A DNA stretch of 64,000 bases from Nemesobacter sp965249045 (GTDB taxonomy: Bacteria; Desulfobacterota_D; UBA1144; Nemesobacterales; Nemesobacteraceae): positions 1,550,001 to 1,614,000 of the forward strand of contig OZ252213.1 of the NCBI GenBank assembly GCA_965249045.1. Reading direction: 5' to 3'. How positions within the stretch are numbered: position 1 is the stretch's first letter; every line of letters starts with the position of its first letter. The notes beneath the pieces were generated by a model that was given only the letters and a program-made list of their open reading frames with translations, searched no databases and was not told where the DNA came from. Positions 16,065 to 24,287 of the stretch are shown here, piece by piece. The translations under genes and the position numbers were made by a program.

Positions 16065-17273
16065 ATGGAAACCGGAACGGAGAATTCCGGGAAAAACGGC
16101 ATGCACATGAAACTGAACAGATATGAACTTCGCTGCGTTCTCGTAATAGGAACAATAATAGCGCTCAGGCTTCTAGGGATATTCCTGATAATTCCCGTCT
16201 TCAGCATATACGCCGTAAACTACGAGGGAGCAACCCTCTCATCCGCGGGAGTCGCGTTTGGAATATACGCCCTCACGCAGAGTCTCCTGCAGATACCTTT
16301 CGGTATGGCAAGCGACAGGTTCGGGAGAAAGCCGGTAATAATATTTGGACTTATCATTTTCTGCCTGGGAAGCATTCTCTGCGCTTTTGCGGACAACATC
16401 TGGGAACTCATAATAACCAGGGCACTTCAGGGAAGCGGTGCGATAGGCGCAGTTGCCATAGCCTCTCTCGGGGACTCGACAAGAGACAAGGTAAGGGCGC
16501 AGTCTTTTATGCTGACTGGAATAATAATCGGGGTGGCATTTATAACTTCGCTCGTAGTCGGTCCCGTGCTCGCGGTGAAATTCGGTTTCGAGAGCCTTTT
16601 CTTCATACTCGCGGTTCTGGGTTTCATAGCGGTTTTCGTTACTCTTTTCATGTTTCCAAAACTTCCAAAGAAAAAAACAGGGGACAGAAAAGAGATTCTT
16701 CTCAAACTTCGGGAACCGGAAGTTAGAAAAATTCTTTCCTCAACCTTCATAACATCTCTCGCCCTTAACCTTATTCTGTTCATCTATCCACTTGACTGGA
16801 AAAACCTCGGTACCGGCCCCGAAAACCTGTGGTTCGTCTATCTGGTAATACTCGCTCCGAGCGCGCTTTTGGCTAACGCCTACATCAGGATTTCTGAGAC
16901 AAGAAAAACACTGAAGCAGGCCACCCGATTCGGACTTTTCTTTCTAGTAGCCGCCTTTTCAATCTATTTGCTTCGAGAATCCGACAGTCTTACTCTCTAC
17001 CTGGCGGGAGGAGTGTTTTTTCTTGGGTACTCCATATTTCAGTCCATACTACCCGCGTTTGTCACACAGAGAGTTTCTTCAGAGAACAGGGGCGTTCTCT
17101 CCGGTTTTTTCAATCTGGCAACTTTCATGGGAGCCTGTGTGGGCGGGATGTCCGCCGGCATACTTTATGAGACTCACGAATCTCTTCCCTTGATATTCGG
17201 ACTCTTGTTCCTGATAGCGTGGAAGTTTATCGGGCTTCCCGGGCCACCGCTTGAGCAGACTGAAGAAAAATGA
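16065..17273 (+). CDS. MFS transporter, probably proton-driven drug efflux
   Basis: A 402-residue membrane protein with about 12 hydrophobic segments. Loop 2-3 carries the MFS motif A as GMASDRFGRKPVI. The first segment LVIGTIIALRLLGIFLIIPVF and the spacing resemble YajR-type efflux carriers of 380-450 residues. The substrate cannot be told. The frame could start at 16065 or at the ATGs at 16101/16107; the latter remove only a short polar leader. It is divergent from the barrel gene. Its stop overlaps the start of the SRPBCC gene by 4 bp, so the two form an operon. Confidence 0.85.
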   Translation: METGTENSGKNGMHMKLNRYELRCVLVIGTIIALRLLGIFLIIPVFSIYAVNYEGATLSSAGVAFGIYALTQSLLQIPFGMASDRFGRKPVIIFGLIIFCLGSILCAFADNIWELIITRALQGSGAIGAVAIASLGDSTRDKVRAQSFMLTGIIIGVAFITSLVVGPVLAVKFGFESLFFILAVLGFIAVFVTLFMFPKLPKKKTGDRKEILLKLREPEVRKILSSTFITSLALNLILFIYPLDWKNLGTGPENLWFVYLVILAPSALLANAYIRISETRKTLKQATRFGLFFLVAAFSIYLLRESDSLTLYLAGGVFFLGYSIFQSILPAFVTQRVSSENRGVLSGFFNLATFMGACVGGMSAGILYETHESLPLIFGLLFLIAWKFIGLPGPPLEQTEEK

Positions 17274-17728
17274 AAATATATACGCTTGAGAGAACGGAGT
17301 TCTTGCCGGTCTCTCTTGAAACAGCTTGGGATTTCTTCTCCAACCCAAACAATCTTCCCAGAATCACTCCCCCGGAACTAAACCTGCGCATAACACCCGA
17401 GGTGAAAGAAAAAATATATCCCGGCATGATAATCACCTATGCGGTAACCCCCATTCCCTTTTTCAAAAGCACCTAGGCAACAAAAATAACCCAAGTTGAC
17501 CCACTACGCTATTTCGTTGACGAGCAACGATTCGGGCCCTACAAATTCTGGCACCACAAGCATTTCTTCACAGAGACCGGGGGACAAATAGAGGTCAGTG
17601 ACCTTGTTCACTATTCCCTTCCGTTTGGTCCTATCGGAAGGTTGGCGAATCCGCTTTTTGTAAGCAAAAAACTGGATTTCATATTCGATTACAGAAGCGC
17701 TAGACTCCGTAAACTGTTTGGAAACTGA
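17270..17728 (+). pseudogene. SRPBCC (START/Bet v1-like) protein with in-frame amber stop
   Basis: The frame begins MKIYTLERTEFLPVSLETAW, the usual start of SRPBCC ligand-binding proteins, and runs to TAG at 17474-17476. It then continues in the same frame as ATKITQVDPLRYFVDEQRF and GPYKFWHHKHFF to TGA at 17726-17728, giving 152 codons in all, the normal family length. In relatives a Trp is usual at the TAG position (…W-T/A-x-I-T…), so a single TGG-to-TAG change is the simplest reading. The partner is the MFS gene, overlapping by 4 bp. A tRNA suppressor or sequencing error are alternatives. Confidence 0.8.
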
Positions 17729-18078
17729 AAAAAGGCCGCAATTTTTCCCTCGCCGTAGTACCAAGCGATACTAGCAGCGTGATACTGCGCAGGGTACATT
17801 TAAGGGATAGGGTCTGCGCACAAAGGTATGAAGATATGATATGATGGAGGCAATTCTCGCGGGTTCAATTCGATTATATTGTGAACGTCCTGCGTGCACT
17901 GACTGCATTGTAAGACGCGCATTCCCCACGGAAGATATACCTGTCCGTCTGGCGGTCCTTAAGACCGTTTCGGGCTTGGGGATATGTGTGTATCCGGCAG
18001 TTGGCGAATTCCCTTCCGCCCCAGTCGTTGTAAGGCGGCAGGTATTGACCCTGATGGATACTAGTAAGGAGACAGCAG
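17729..18078. other. Intergenic leader of the sensor gene
   Basis: A 350-bp stretch between the SRPBCC pseudogene and the sensor gene. It holds an unsupported 83-codon frame (17841-18092, plus) rich in Cys and Arg with no recognisable domain; I do not call it a gene. A good ribosome site (aaggaga) sits just before the sensor ATG at 18079. No tRNA or terminator is evident. Confidence 0.4.
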
Positions 18079-18603
18079 ATGTCCACGCATGACCCGTCGC
18101 ACTCCGCGGAACCGACTGGCGGGAAACAACGCCGTGCGATAAGTTCTACCGCGGTCCGGCAGATGGTTATCTCCACGGCTATTATGGCACTTGTGCTTGT
18201 GTCATTGACCGAAGCATTCATTATTATGAGAAATACCCAGGAAGTGGTTGAAGCAGAAGAAAATAGGTACCTCTCATACCTTCTGGCCGATGAGTTGCGC
18301 CAGAGCTCCGACGACCTCACACGTATGGTACGTACTTACTCCCAGACCGGTGACGAGCGCTACGTAGACTATTTCCAAGAAATTCTCGATATCCGAAACG
18401 GAAAGGCTCCTCGTCCTGAAAAATATCACAGCATATACTGGGACTTTGTGGTATCTACAGGTGTGCAGACGCGTTCAAGCGGTGCTCCCGTGCCTCTTAA
18501 AACGCTTATGAAGAAATCAGGATTCACCGACACTGAACTTGACCTTCTGGCAACAGCCGAGAATGAATCAAATTCCCTGGTCAATCTGGAAGTTCAGGCG
18601 ATG

Positions 18604-18636
18604 AATGCAATGGGAATTATAGCGATAACTAGACAA
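18604..18636 (+). repeat. Left end of the IS1595-family transposon: target duplication plus 25-bp inverted repeat
   Basis: The 8-bp duplication AATGCAAT occupies 18604-18611. The terminal repeat begins GGGAATTATAGCG and occupies 18612-18636. All 25 bases match the complement of the right end. Confidence 0.98.
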
Positions 18637-18663
18637 ACTCACAAAAAAACTTGCTTGAAACCC

Positions 18664-18692
18664 TTGACTTTCGCTTCTATTTTAGGTAATCT
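18664..18692 (+). promoter_or_regulatory. Candidate promoter of the transposase gene
   Basis: TTGACT at 18664-18669 and TAATCT at 18687-18692 are separated by 17 bp, 38 bp before the transposase ATG at 18731. Both hexamers are near consensus and sit inside the element, so the transposase would be expressed wherever it lands. Confidence 0.45.
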
Positions 18693-18730
18693 ATTAGACA
18701 AATAAAGCGAATAATTAAGGAGACTTAGAA

Positions 18731-19693
18731 ATGTCTAAGAAAAAGCATACAGCCCCTGGGAAATCGGACAGAAAAGGAATCGGAGTCTTGGAACTCCTAG
18801 ATATGTTTCCCGATGAAGAATCCGCTAGGGAATGGTTTGAAAATCTGCGTTGGCCGAACGGAGAAAGGCATTGTCCGAACTGCGGAAGCACAAGGACAAA
18901 GACGGTTCCTAATGAAAACCCTATGCCTTATCATTGTGGGGATTGCCGTAAGTATTTCAGTGTCAGAACTAGAACGGTAATGAGAAGTAGCAGTACCCCC
19001 TTGCGTAAGTGGGTAGTTGCCATGTACTTGATGACTACGAATCTTAAGGGCGTGTCCAGTATGAAACTTCATAGGGATTTAGGGATAGCACAGTCAACGG
19101 CGTGGACGATGGCACAGAAGATCAGGCAAGGCTGGATACAAGACACAAAGCTAGGCGGAACCGTGGAAGTGGATGAGACCTTCATAGGCGGTAAAGAGAA
19201 GAACAAGCATGAAGACAAACGCAGTCATACAAGAGGGCCTTCGGGAAAGACTGTGATTGTGGGAATGAAAGCCCGCGAGGCGAACAAGATTGTTGCCAAG
19301 CCTGTTCCCGAAAGAAGCAAGGAAGAGATACACGGACTTATCGGTAAGAACGTATCTCCCGAGGCGAAGGTTTATACTGACGACCACAGAAGTTATATCG
19401 GGCTTCCTTACAACCATGAGAGCGTGAATCACAGCGTAGGGGAATATGTCAGGGAGCAAGCCCATACGAACGGGATTGAGAGTTTTTGGGCGATGCTAAA
19501 ACGTGGGTACAATGGTACATATCACCGGATGAGCAGAAAGCACCTGGAGCGTTATGTTACGGAGTTCGCTGGAAGGCATAACGTAAGAGAGTTGGACACG
19601 ATAGACCAGATGGCATTCCTTGCGAAAGGCATGGTGGGCAAGAGGCTAAGTTACAAGGAATTGACCGAAGACAATCCGGTCGGCAACATATAG
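18731..19693 (+). CDS. IS1595-family transposase (ISXO2-like DDE domain)
   Basis: A 320-residue protein with a Shine-Dalgarno (aaggag) just upstream. An N-terminal zinc ribbon (CPNCGSTRTK ... CGDCRKYF, residues about 50-75) precedes the ISXO2-like nuclease domain with VEVDETFIGGKEK (first Asp), VYTDDHRSY (second Asp) and HTNGIESFWAMLKRGYNGTY, which carries the N-x-x-E motif typical of the family in place of a plain DDE. It is full length without lesions, so the element appears able to move. Confidence 0.96.
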   Translation: MSKKKHTAPGKSDRKGIGVLELLDMFPDEESAREWFENLRWPNGERHCPNCGSTRTKTVPNENPMPYHCGDCRKYFSVRTRTVMRSSSTPLRKWVVAMYLMTTNLKGVSSMKLHRDLGIAQSTAWTMAQKIRQGWIQDTKLGGTVEVDETFIGGKEKNKHEDKRSHTRGPSGKTVIVGMKAREANKIVAKPVPERSKEEIHGLIGKNVSPEAKVYTDDHRSYIGLPYNHESVNHSVGEYVREQAHTNGIESFWAMLKRGYNGTYHRMSRKHLERYVTEFAGRHNVRELDTIDQMAFLAKGMVGKRLSYKELTEDNPVGNI

Positions 19694-19762
19694 ATACCTC
19701 CTTCGATAATTTCTGCTACAAGGACTCGTCAAAAATACAAACACCTGATTAATTGGAGAAAA

Positions 19763-21826
19763 ATGACAAAACCAGACATTGTCGCAACCATACTTAAAGA
19801 TAGCAACTATCATCTTGGGCTTTTCTCAACAAAAGAAGTTGAGGACTTGCGCCAGAAAATTTTTACCAAGAAATATAGAGGGAAAGAAACACCCTTCGTG
19901 AGATGTATAATTCGAGACAAAGATGTTCAGTTAAAACCTGAAGAGATTGTCCGCCAGCTTTATGCTGTGCGACTCATAATAAACTACGGCTATCCGAAGA
20001 GTCGGTTGACTTTTGAATACCCAGTTGTTTTTGGAAAGGAAAAGAAAAGTGCCGACATTGCCATTTCCGATAAGGACCGTCCTGACACTCCTTATATTAT
20101 AGTTGAGCTGAAAAAACCCAACCTCAGAGAAGGTAAAGACCAGCTTCGTTCCTATTGTAATGCCACTGGTGCACCAATAGGAGTTTGGACCAACGGAGAG
20201 CAAATTTCTCATTACCACCGTAAAGACCCTAACTACTTTGAGAACATTACGGATATTCCCAAGGCTAATCAAAGCCTGAAGGATGTAATAAGCGAACGAT
20301 TTACTTTGAAAGACCTGATTATCAAAGATAAAATCGCTAGCGAACGTAAATCCTTAAAAAACATAATTTTAGAAATGGAGGACGAAGTTCTAGCTAATGC
20401 CGGCGTCGATGTGTTTGAGGAAGTTTTTAAACTTATATTTACCAAACTTTACGATGAAGTTCTTAGCCAGAAAGACAAAGAAGTTGTCAATTACTTCCTG
20501 CGGGAAGTCGAAGGACAGGACTATGATTCCCTTAAAAATGTCGTTAGCGGTATTAACGATAAAAATTTCCGTATTATGGAGTTTAGAAACACCGGACAAA
20601 CCGATACTGAGTTGAAGAGTAATATCCAAGGTTTGTTTGACCAAGCGAAAGTGCGGTGGAGGGGAGTGTTCTCGGAAGATTCGTCATTTGAACTTTCGGA
20701 TAGTCACTTAGCTGTCTGTGTATCAAGTCTGCAGGATGTGAAATTGTTTAATTCTAATCTGCTAGTAATTGATGAAGCCTTTGAATATTTGGTAAACAAA
20801 TCTGCAAAAGGTGAAAAGGGACAATATTTTACCCCGCGTCATGTCATTGATATGTGTGTGCAGATGCTCAATCCGAAACGGGGAGAATATATGATAGATA
20901 CAGCTGCCGGTAGTTGCGGTTTTTCCGTCCATACAATTTTCAAACTGACAGGGCAGTTGTTTACTAATGCAGAAATGTCCGAAGAAGACAAACAATATGT
21001 GCTTAAAGTTTTTGGTATTGATTTCGATGAAAAAACTGTACGTGTTGCAAGAACACTGAACTTGATTGCTGGAGACGGAGAAACCAACGTATTACACCTG
21101 AACACCTTGGATTTTGACCGCTGGGATGACAAAACCGAAAGAGATGTAAAATGGATTAATACTTATGGCAAGGGTTTTGAAAGACTAAAAAAGCTTCGGA
21201 CCGATAGAGATCAAGATAAACAATTTTGTTTTGACATTTTAATGGCTAATCCTCCCTTTGCTGGAGATATCAAGGAGAATCGTATCCTGCATAAATACGA
21301 ACTTGGTTTTAATTCTAAGGGGAAAGTGAAAAGCAAGGTTGGGCGAGATATTCTTTTTATTGAAAGAAATCTGGATTTTCTAAAGCCTGGAGGACGTATG
21401 GCAATTGTTTTGCCTCAGGGACGTTTCAATAATACATCGAATAAAGCCATTCGTGAATTTATTGCCCAGCGTGGACGCATTATTGCCGTAGTTGGTTTGC
21501 ACGGTAATACGTTCAAGCCCCATACAGGCACTAAGACCAGTGTTCTTTTTATGCAAAAATGGGGTGGTGAAGAAGGACAGCCTGAACTATGCCCTAAATT
21601 AGAGGATTACCCGATATTTTTTGCCGTTTCTGAAAAGGGTGGCAAAAACAATTCCGGTGATTATATCTATGCGAAAAACGAAAATGGGGAATATAAGCTA
21701 GACAAACACGGGCACTTGATCGTTGACCACGATTTGCATAACAATGACGAAGAATTACCCGACGGAATTGCAGAAGCATTTATTGAATGGGCCAAGGGTG
21801 AGAAACTATCGTTCTGGATGGATTAG
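19763..21826 (+). CDS. R-M subunit: HsdR-type nuclease domain fused to N6-adenine methyltransferase (BcgI-A-like)
   Basis: A 687-residue protein. Residues 1-175 resemble the HsdR N-terminal nuclease: D98 in KSADIAI and E115-x-K117 in YIIVELKKPN, then KDQLRSY. A helical region spans 180-335. The HsdM-like methyltransferase has GQYFTPRHVIDMCV near 353-366, motif I DTAAGSCGF at 379-387 (the usual form is DPACGTGGF) and NPPF at 496-499. No SF2 translocase motor is present. Nuclease plus methylase in one chain with a separate S subunit is the plan of BcgI-type IIB enzymes, which cut on both sides of the site. The next gene, hsdS-like, starts 5 bp after the stop. Confidence 0.9.
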   Translation: MTKPDIVATILKDSNYHLGLFSTKEVEDLRQKIFTKKYRGKETPFVRCIIRDKDVQLKPEEIVRQLYAVRLIINYGYPKSRLTFEYPVVFGKEKKSADIAISDKDRPDTPYIIVELKKPNLREGKDQLRSYCNATGAPIGVWTNGEQISHYHRKDPNYFENITDIPKANQSLKDVISERFTLKDLIIKDKIASERKSLKNIILEMEDEVLANAGVDVFEEVFKLIFTKLYDEVLSQKDKEVVNYFLREVEGQDYDSLKNVVSGINDKNFRIMEFRNTGQTDTELKSNIQGLFDQAKVRWRGVFSEDSSFELSDSHLAVCVSSLQDVKLFNSNLLVIDEAFEYLVNKSAKGEKGQYFTPRHVIDMCVQMLNPKRGEYMIDTAAGSCGFSVHTIFKLTGQLFTNAEMSEEDKQYVLKVFGIDFDEKTVRVARTLNLIAGDGETNVLHLNTLDFDRWDDKTERDVKWINTYGKGFERLKKLRTDRDQDKQFCFDILMANPPFAGDIKENRILHKYELGFNSKGKVKSKVGRDILFIERNLDFLKPGGRMAIVLPQGRFNNTSNKAIREFIAQRGRIIAVVGLHGNTFKPHTGTKTSVLFMQKWGGEEGQPELCPKLEDYPIFFAVSEKGGKNNSGDYIYAKNENGEYKLDKHGHLIVDHDLHNNDEELPDGIAEAFIEWAKGEKLSFWMD

Positions 21827-21831
21827 AGAGA

Positions 21832-23253
21832 ATGGAATATTTTATTGTGAACTATAGTGAAACTAAAAGAGATCTAGACTTTAGGGTTGATGCGGAATAC
21901 TGGCACCCATCGTTTGTCAAGAATTCATCTCTTGTTTCGACTGCAAAAAAGATAGGAGATTTTATAGATTCGAACATTGTTAACATAAAATCATCACCCA
22001 TAAATAGAGATTTTGAGTATTTAGAAATATCCAACATATTTTCCTTAGGATACAGGACAAAACATGTAAGAGAGAAAGAGGAACCAGATAGAGCACATAG
22101 TATTCTTATGAAGAGGGATGTTGCTGTTTCTACCGTAAGACCGAATAGAAATGCGGTAGCATTTATTACAGAGGATGGAATTATAGGTAGCAGTGGATTG
22201 TCAATACTGAGAGCACACGGGATTGAAGCAGAATATCTATATGCTTTCTGTAAAACTAGCTACTTTACCAACTGTTTAGTGCGAGCAACCAAAGCAACTA
22301 TGTATCCTGCCGTGAGCAATTCTCATGTAGTAAATACACCCATATTGATTCCAACAGCAATTTTCAGAAAAAGGGTCAAGAAGAATATAGATAAGTTCTT
22401 GTCGCTTCGATTTCTAGCGGAGCAGGAATATCAACAAGCCCAAATTCTTTTCTTGTCAGAACTAGGATTAACTAACTGGCACCCTGAACACCAGATGACT
22501 TTCGTGAAGGATTTTTCCGATACTCAGCAAACTGAACGCATCGATGCAGAATACTACCAACCTAAATATGATGAAATCATAAAGGCGGTAAAGAACTGTC
22601 CCAGTGGTTGGGATACACTAGGAAGTTTATGTTCAGTCAAGAAGAGTGTTGAAGTAGGGAGCGAGGAGTACCTTGAAGAAGGCATTCCGTTTATTCGAGT
22701 CAGTAATTTAAGTCCATTTGAAATTACTGAAGAAAAATATATTTCTGAAGCTCTTTACGAAGAACTTACGCCAAAAGAAGGTGATATTCCTTTCGAAAAA
22801 TCTAAAAACCATCAGCCCAACCAAGGGGAGATACTGCTTAGTAAAGACGGAACACCTAGTATCGCATACTACCTGAAAGAGGTACCTCAGAAAATGATTC
22901 CTTCGGGAGGGATCCTTCGATTGAGAAACAAGACGGATAAAGTCAATAACGAATATTTATCATTAATACTTAACTCTATTACAACTAAAGAACAGGCCAA
23001 TAGAGACGTTGGCGGGTCGATTATTCTTCACTGGAAACCGGATCAAGTGAAAGAAACACTAGTTCCAATTTTACCAGAAGAAAAGCAAGTTGAGATCCAG
23101 CGAAAAGTCAGCGAGTCATTTAACTTTTGCAGGAAATCCAGACATCTGCTTGAATCTTCTAAACGTGCAATAGAAATAGCTATTGAACAGGGAGAGCAAT
23201 CGGCAATCGACTGGTTGGAGGAGCAAACACAGGACATTGAAATTACTCATTAA
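21832..23253 (+). CDS. Type I-like specificity subunit (HsdS/BcgI-B-like)
   Basis: A 473-residue protein with two similar halves, each a target-recognition domain followed by a helical spacer. The first half starts with DLDFRVDAEYWHPSF. The second starts with TERIDAEYYQPKYDEI and has GDIPFEKSKNHQPNQGEILL and a final helical region LLESSKRAIEIAIEQGE. The repeated R/IDAEYWxP motif marks the start of each half. It gives DNA sequence specificity to the adjacent nuclease-methyltransferase. The two halves differ, as expected for a bipartite asymmetric target site. BcgI-B is shorter (one TRD pair in about 340 residues), so the match is by organisation only. Confidence 0.93.
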   Translation: MEYFIVNYSETKRDLDFRVDAEYWHPSFVKNSSLVSTAKKIGDFIDSNIVNIKSSPINRDFEYLEISNIFSLGYRTKHVREKEEPDRAHSILMKRDVAVSTVRPNRNAVAFITEDGIIGSSGLSILRAHGIEAEYLYAFCKTSYFTNCLVRATKATMYPAVSNSHVVNTPILIPTAIFRKRVKKNIDKFLSLRFLAEQEYQQAQILFLSELGLTNWHPEHQMTFVKDFSDTQQTERIDAEYYQPKYDEIIKAVKNCPSGWDTLGSLCSVKKSVEVGSEEYLEEGIPFIRVSNLSPFEITEEKYISEALYEELTPKEGDIPFEKSKNHQPNQGEILLSKDGTPSIAYYLKEVPQKMIPSGGILRLRNKTDKVNNEYLSLILNSITTKEQANRDVGGSIILHWKPDQVKETLVPILPEEKQVEIQRKVSESFNFCRKSRHLLESSKRAIEIAIEQGEQSAIDWLEEQTQDIEITH

Positions 23254-23303
23254 AGAAACACAATTCGAAATGCAACTTTGGGAATCGAAGTGAGGAAAAT
23301 TCA

Positions 23304-23660
23304 ATGGCGAAAATTCTTATTGGCTTGGTTGGGGCTTTTATTCTCGGGGTTTGTGCCCTCGAAGGCTTTGAAGCCTACAAGTGGGAAACACGTTGCCACT
23401 TAGGAAAGGAGAAGTCTCACGATGTCCTTGAAAGGGGTGAGGACGCAGTGCTCAAATACCTGACAAAGGAGAGTTGGACAGACCTTGAGATTTACCGAAA
23501 TGACATCCTCTCGATTGAAGGCGAAAAGGGGATTCTCGAAGCGGAGGCTGTGGTAACAGGCAAAAGGAAGGGAAACAGCGCCCGCCTTGTGATGCGTTAT
23601 GGACTCGATCCCGATTGCGAGGTGTACGGGGTAACAGTTCTTGAGAAGAAAGCTTGGTAG
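23304..23660 (+). CDS. Small protein with N-terminal membrane anchor, transposon cargo
   Basis: A 118-residue protein starting MAKILIGLVGAFILGVCALE, a signal-anchor or lipoprotein-like hydrophobic start with a Cys at residue 17. The rest is a mixed soluble domain with KYLTKESWTDLEIYRNDILS. I do not recognise a family. It starts 50 bp after the specificity gene and is inside the transposon ends. It could be an accessory of the R-M system or a separate passenger. Confidence 0.65.
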   Translation: MAKILIGLVGAFILGVCALEGFEAYKWETRCHLGKEKSHDVLERGEDAVLKYLTKESWTDLEIYRNDILSIEGEKGILEAEAVVTGKRKGNSARLVMRYGLDPDCEVYGVTVLEKKAW

Positions 23661-23671
23661 CAGGTGAAGAA

Positions 23672-23833
23672 ATGGCAAAGGAAAAGAAAGACCAGACCAA
23701 GAAACCCCGAGGGCGACCGGAGACTCGGAAGATAGAGCGGATAGACACAACGCCGGAGGAATTGGCACGGGCAATATTCCGCAATGCCGACAGAGAAATG
23801 AAAGCCTCAAAGAAAATCAAGTTCGGGAAATAG
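23672..23833 (+). CDS. 53-residue basic protein with AT-hook-like motif at the transposon end
   Basis: The ATG at 23672 follows ggtgaag and the frame ends at TAG 23831-23833, 3 bp before the right inverted repeat. It reads TKKPRGRPETRK near the start, with the core PRGRP of an AT-hook, then TPEELARAIFRNADREMK, a short helix. Small RGRP proteins of this kind are, to my knowledge, common beside ISXO2/IS1595 transposases, which suggests a DNA-binding role in transposition or its control. This is inference from motif and place. Confidence 0.6.
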   Translation: MAKEKKDQTKKPRGRPETRKIERIDTTPEELARAIFRNADREMKASKKIKFGK

Positions 23834-23836
23834 GGG

Positions 23837-23869
23837 TTGTCTAGTTATCGCTATAATTCCCAATGCAAT
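23837..23869 (+). repeat. Right end of the IS1595-family transposon: inverted repeat plus target duplication
   Basis: The terminal repeat ends TTATCGCTATAATTCCC at 23861 and is the exact complement of the left end over 25 bases. The second copy of AATGCAAT lies at 23862-23869. Confidence 0.98.
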
Positions 23870-24163
23870 GGTCGGTCTTTATAAAGATGCCTCCGGCAAC
23901 TACACGGTCAAGGGAAGACCGGACTCTAGACTCGCACGCCGATTGCTACACGGCGAAGAATATCACAAGGCAAAAGAACGAATTATGTACCCGCTTGAAA
24001 AGTTCTTTAACACCGTAGACGAAAGGACAGCAAAAGAGGTCGAACGCCTTCAGGAAAAAGAAGAACTGCTGGTTTTCTTGCTCATAGGAACGACCTGCCT
24101 CGCGGCTCTGCTTGCCATCGTTTCCATAATAATGATGGCTGACTCCGCAACGAAATTATAGAG

Positions 24164-24247
24164 GCGTTCACACTCGCCAGATGGAACAAAGTGGACTTCA
24201 TGTTTGATCACGGCAGTTTCGGGCTTGGAAAATTTTTTGGAAATTGA
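24164..24247 (+). pseudogene. C-terminal remnant of a second SRPBCC gene
   Basis: Read in frame to TGA at 24245-24247, the last 20 codons are KVDFMFDHGSFGLGKFFGN and stop. This aligns without gaps to the end of the SRPBCC pseudogene at 17669-17728 (KLDFIFDYRSARLRKLFGN), with 11 of 19 residues identical. The rest of the gene is missing; the truncated sensor gene ends at its left edge (24161). The remnant sits 40 bp before metF. Confidence 0.6.
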
Positions 24248-24287
24248 AAGAAATCCAGCCTGTAAAGTTTAAACCTCGGGGGAAACC

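Larger units (their letters stand above)
18612..23861 (+). mobile_element. 5,250-bp IS1595-family transposon carrying a restriction-modification cassette
   Basis: Perfect 25-bp terminal inverted repeats (18612-18636 and 23837-23861) are flanked by an 8-bp duplication AATGCAAT, the size known for IS1595. All internal genes are on the plus strand: transposase, nuclease-methyltransferase, specificity subunit, a small membrane protein and a 53-residue AT-hook protein that ends 3 bp before the right repeat. Several IS1595 members are known to carry passenger genes; here the passengers are a complete R-M system. Excision on paper restores the host sensor frame exactly, which proves the ends and implies a recent insertion. 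Confidence 0.97.
18079..24161 (+). pseudogene. Two-TM extracytoplasmic sensor protein, split by an IS1595-family transposon and lacking an output domain
   Basis: The parts are 18079-18611 and 23870-24161. Deleting the transposon and one copy of the 8-bp duplication joins ...VNLEVQAMNAM to VGLYKDASGNYTVKG in frame, giving 274 residues. The layout is TM1 (MVISTAIMALVLVSLTEAFII), a large periplasmic helical domain with PEKYHSIYWDFVV and NLEVQAMNAM, then TM2 (ELLVFLLIGTTCLAALLAIVSIIMM). This is the usual N-terminal sensor module of hybrid histidine kinases and nucleotide cyclases. The protein stops seven residues after TM2, so the kinase or cyclase part was already lost: two separate lesions are visible. 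Confidence 0.85.

Noticed and set aside
17841..18092. 83-codon frame upstream of the sensor gene
   Set aside because: No domain, unusual Cys/Arg composition, and it overlaps the well-supported sensor start.
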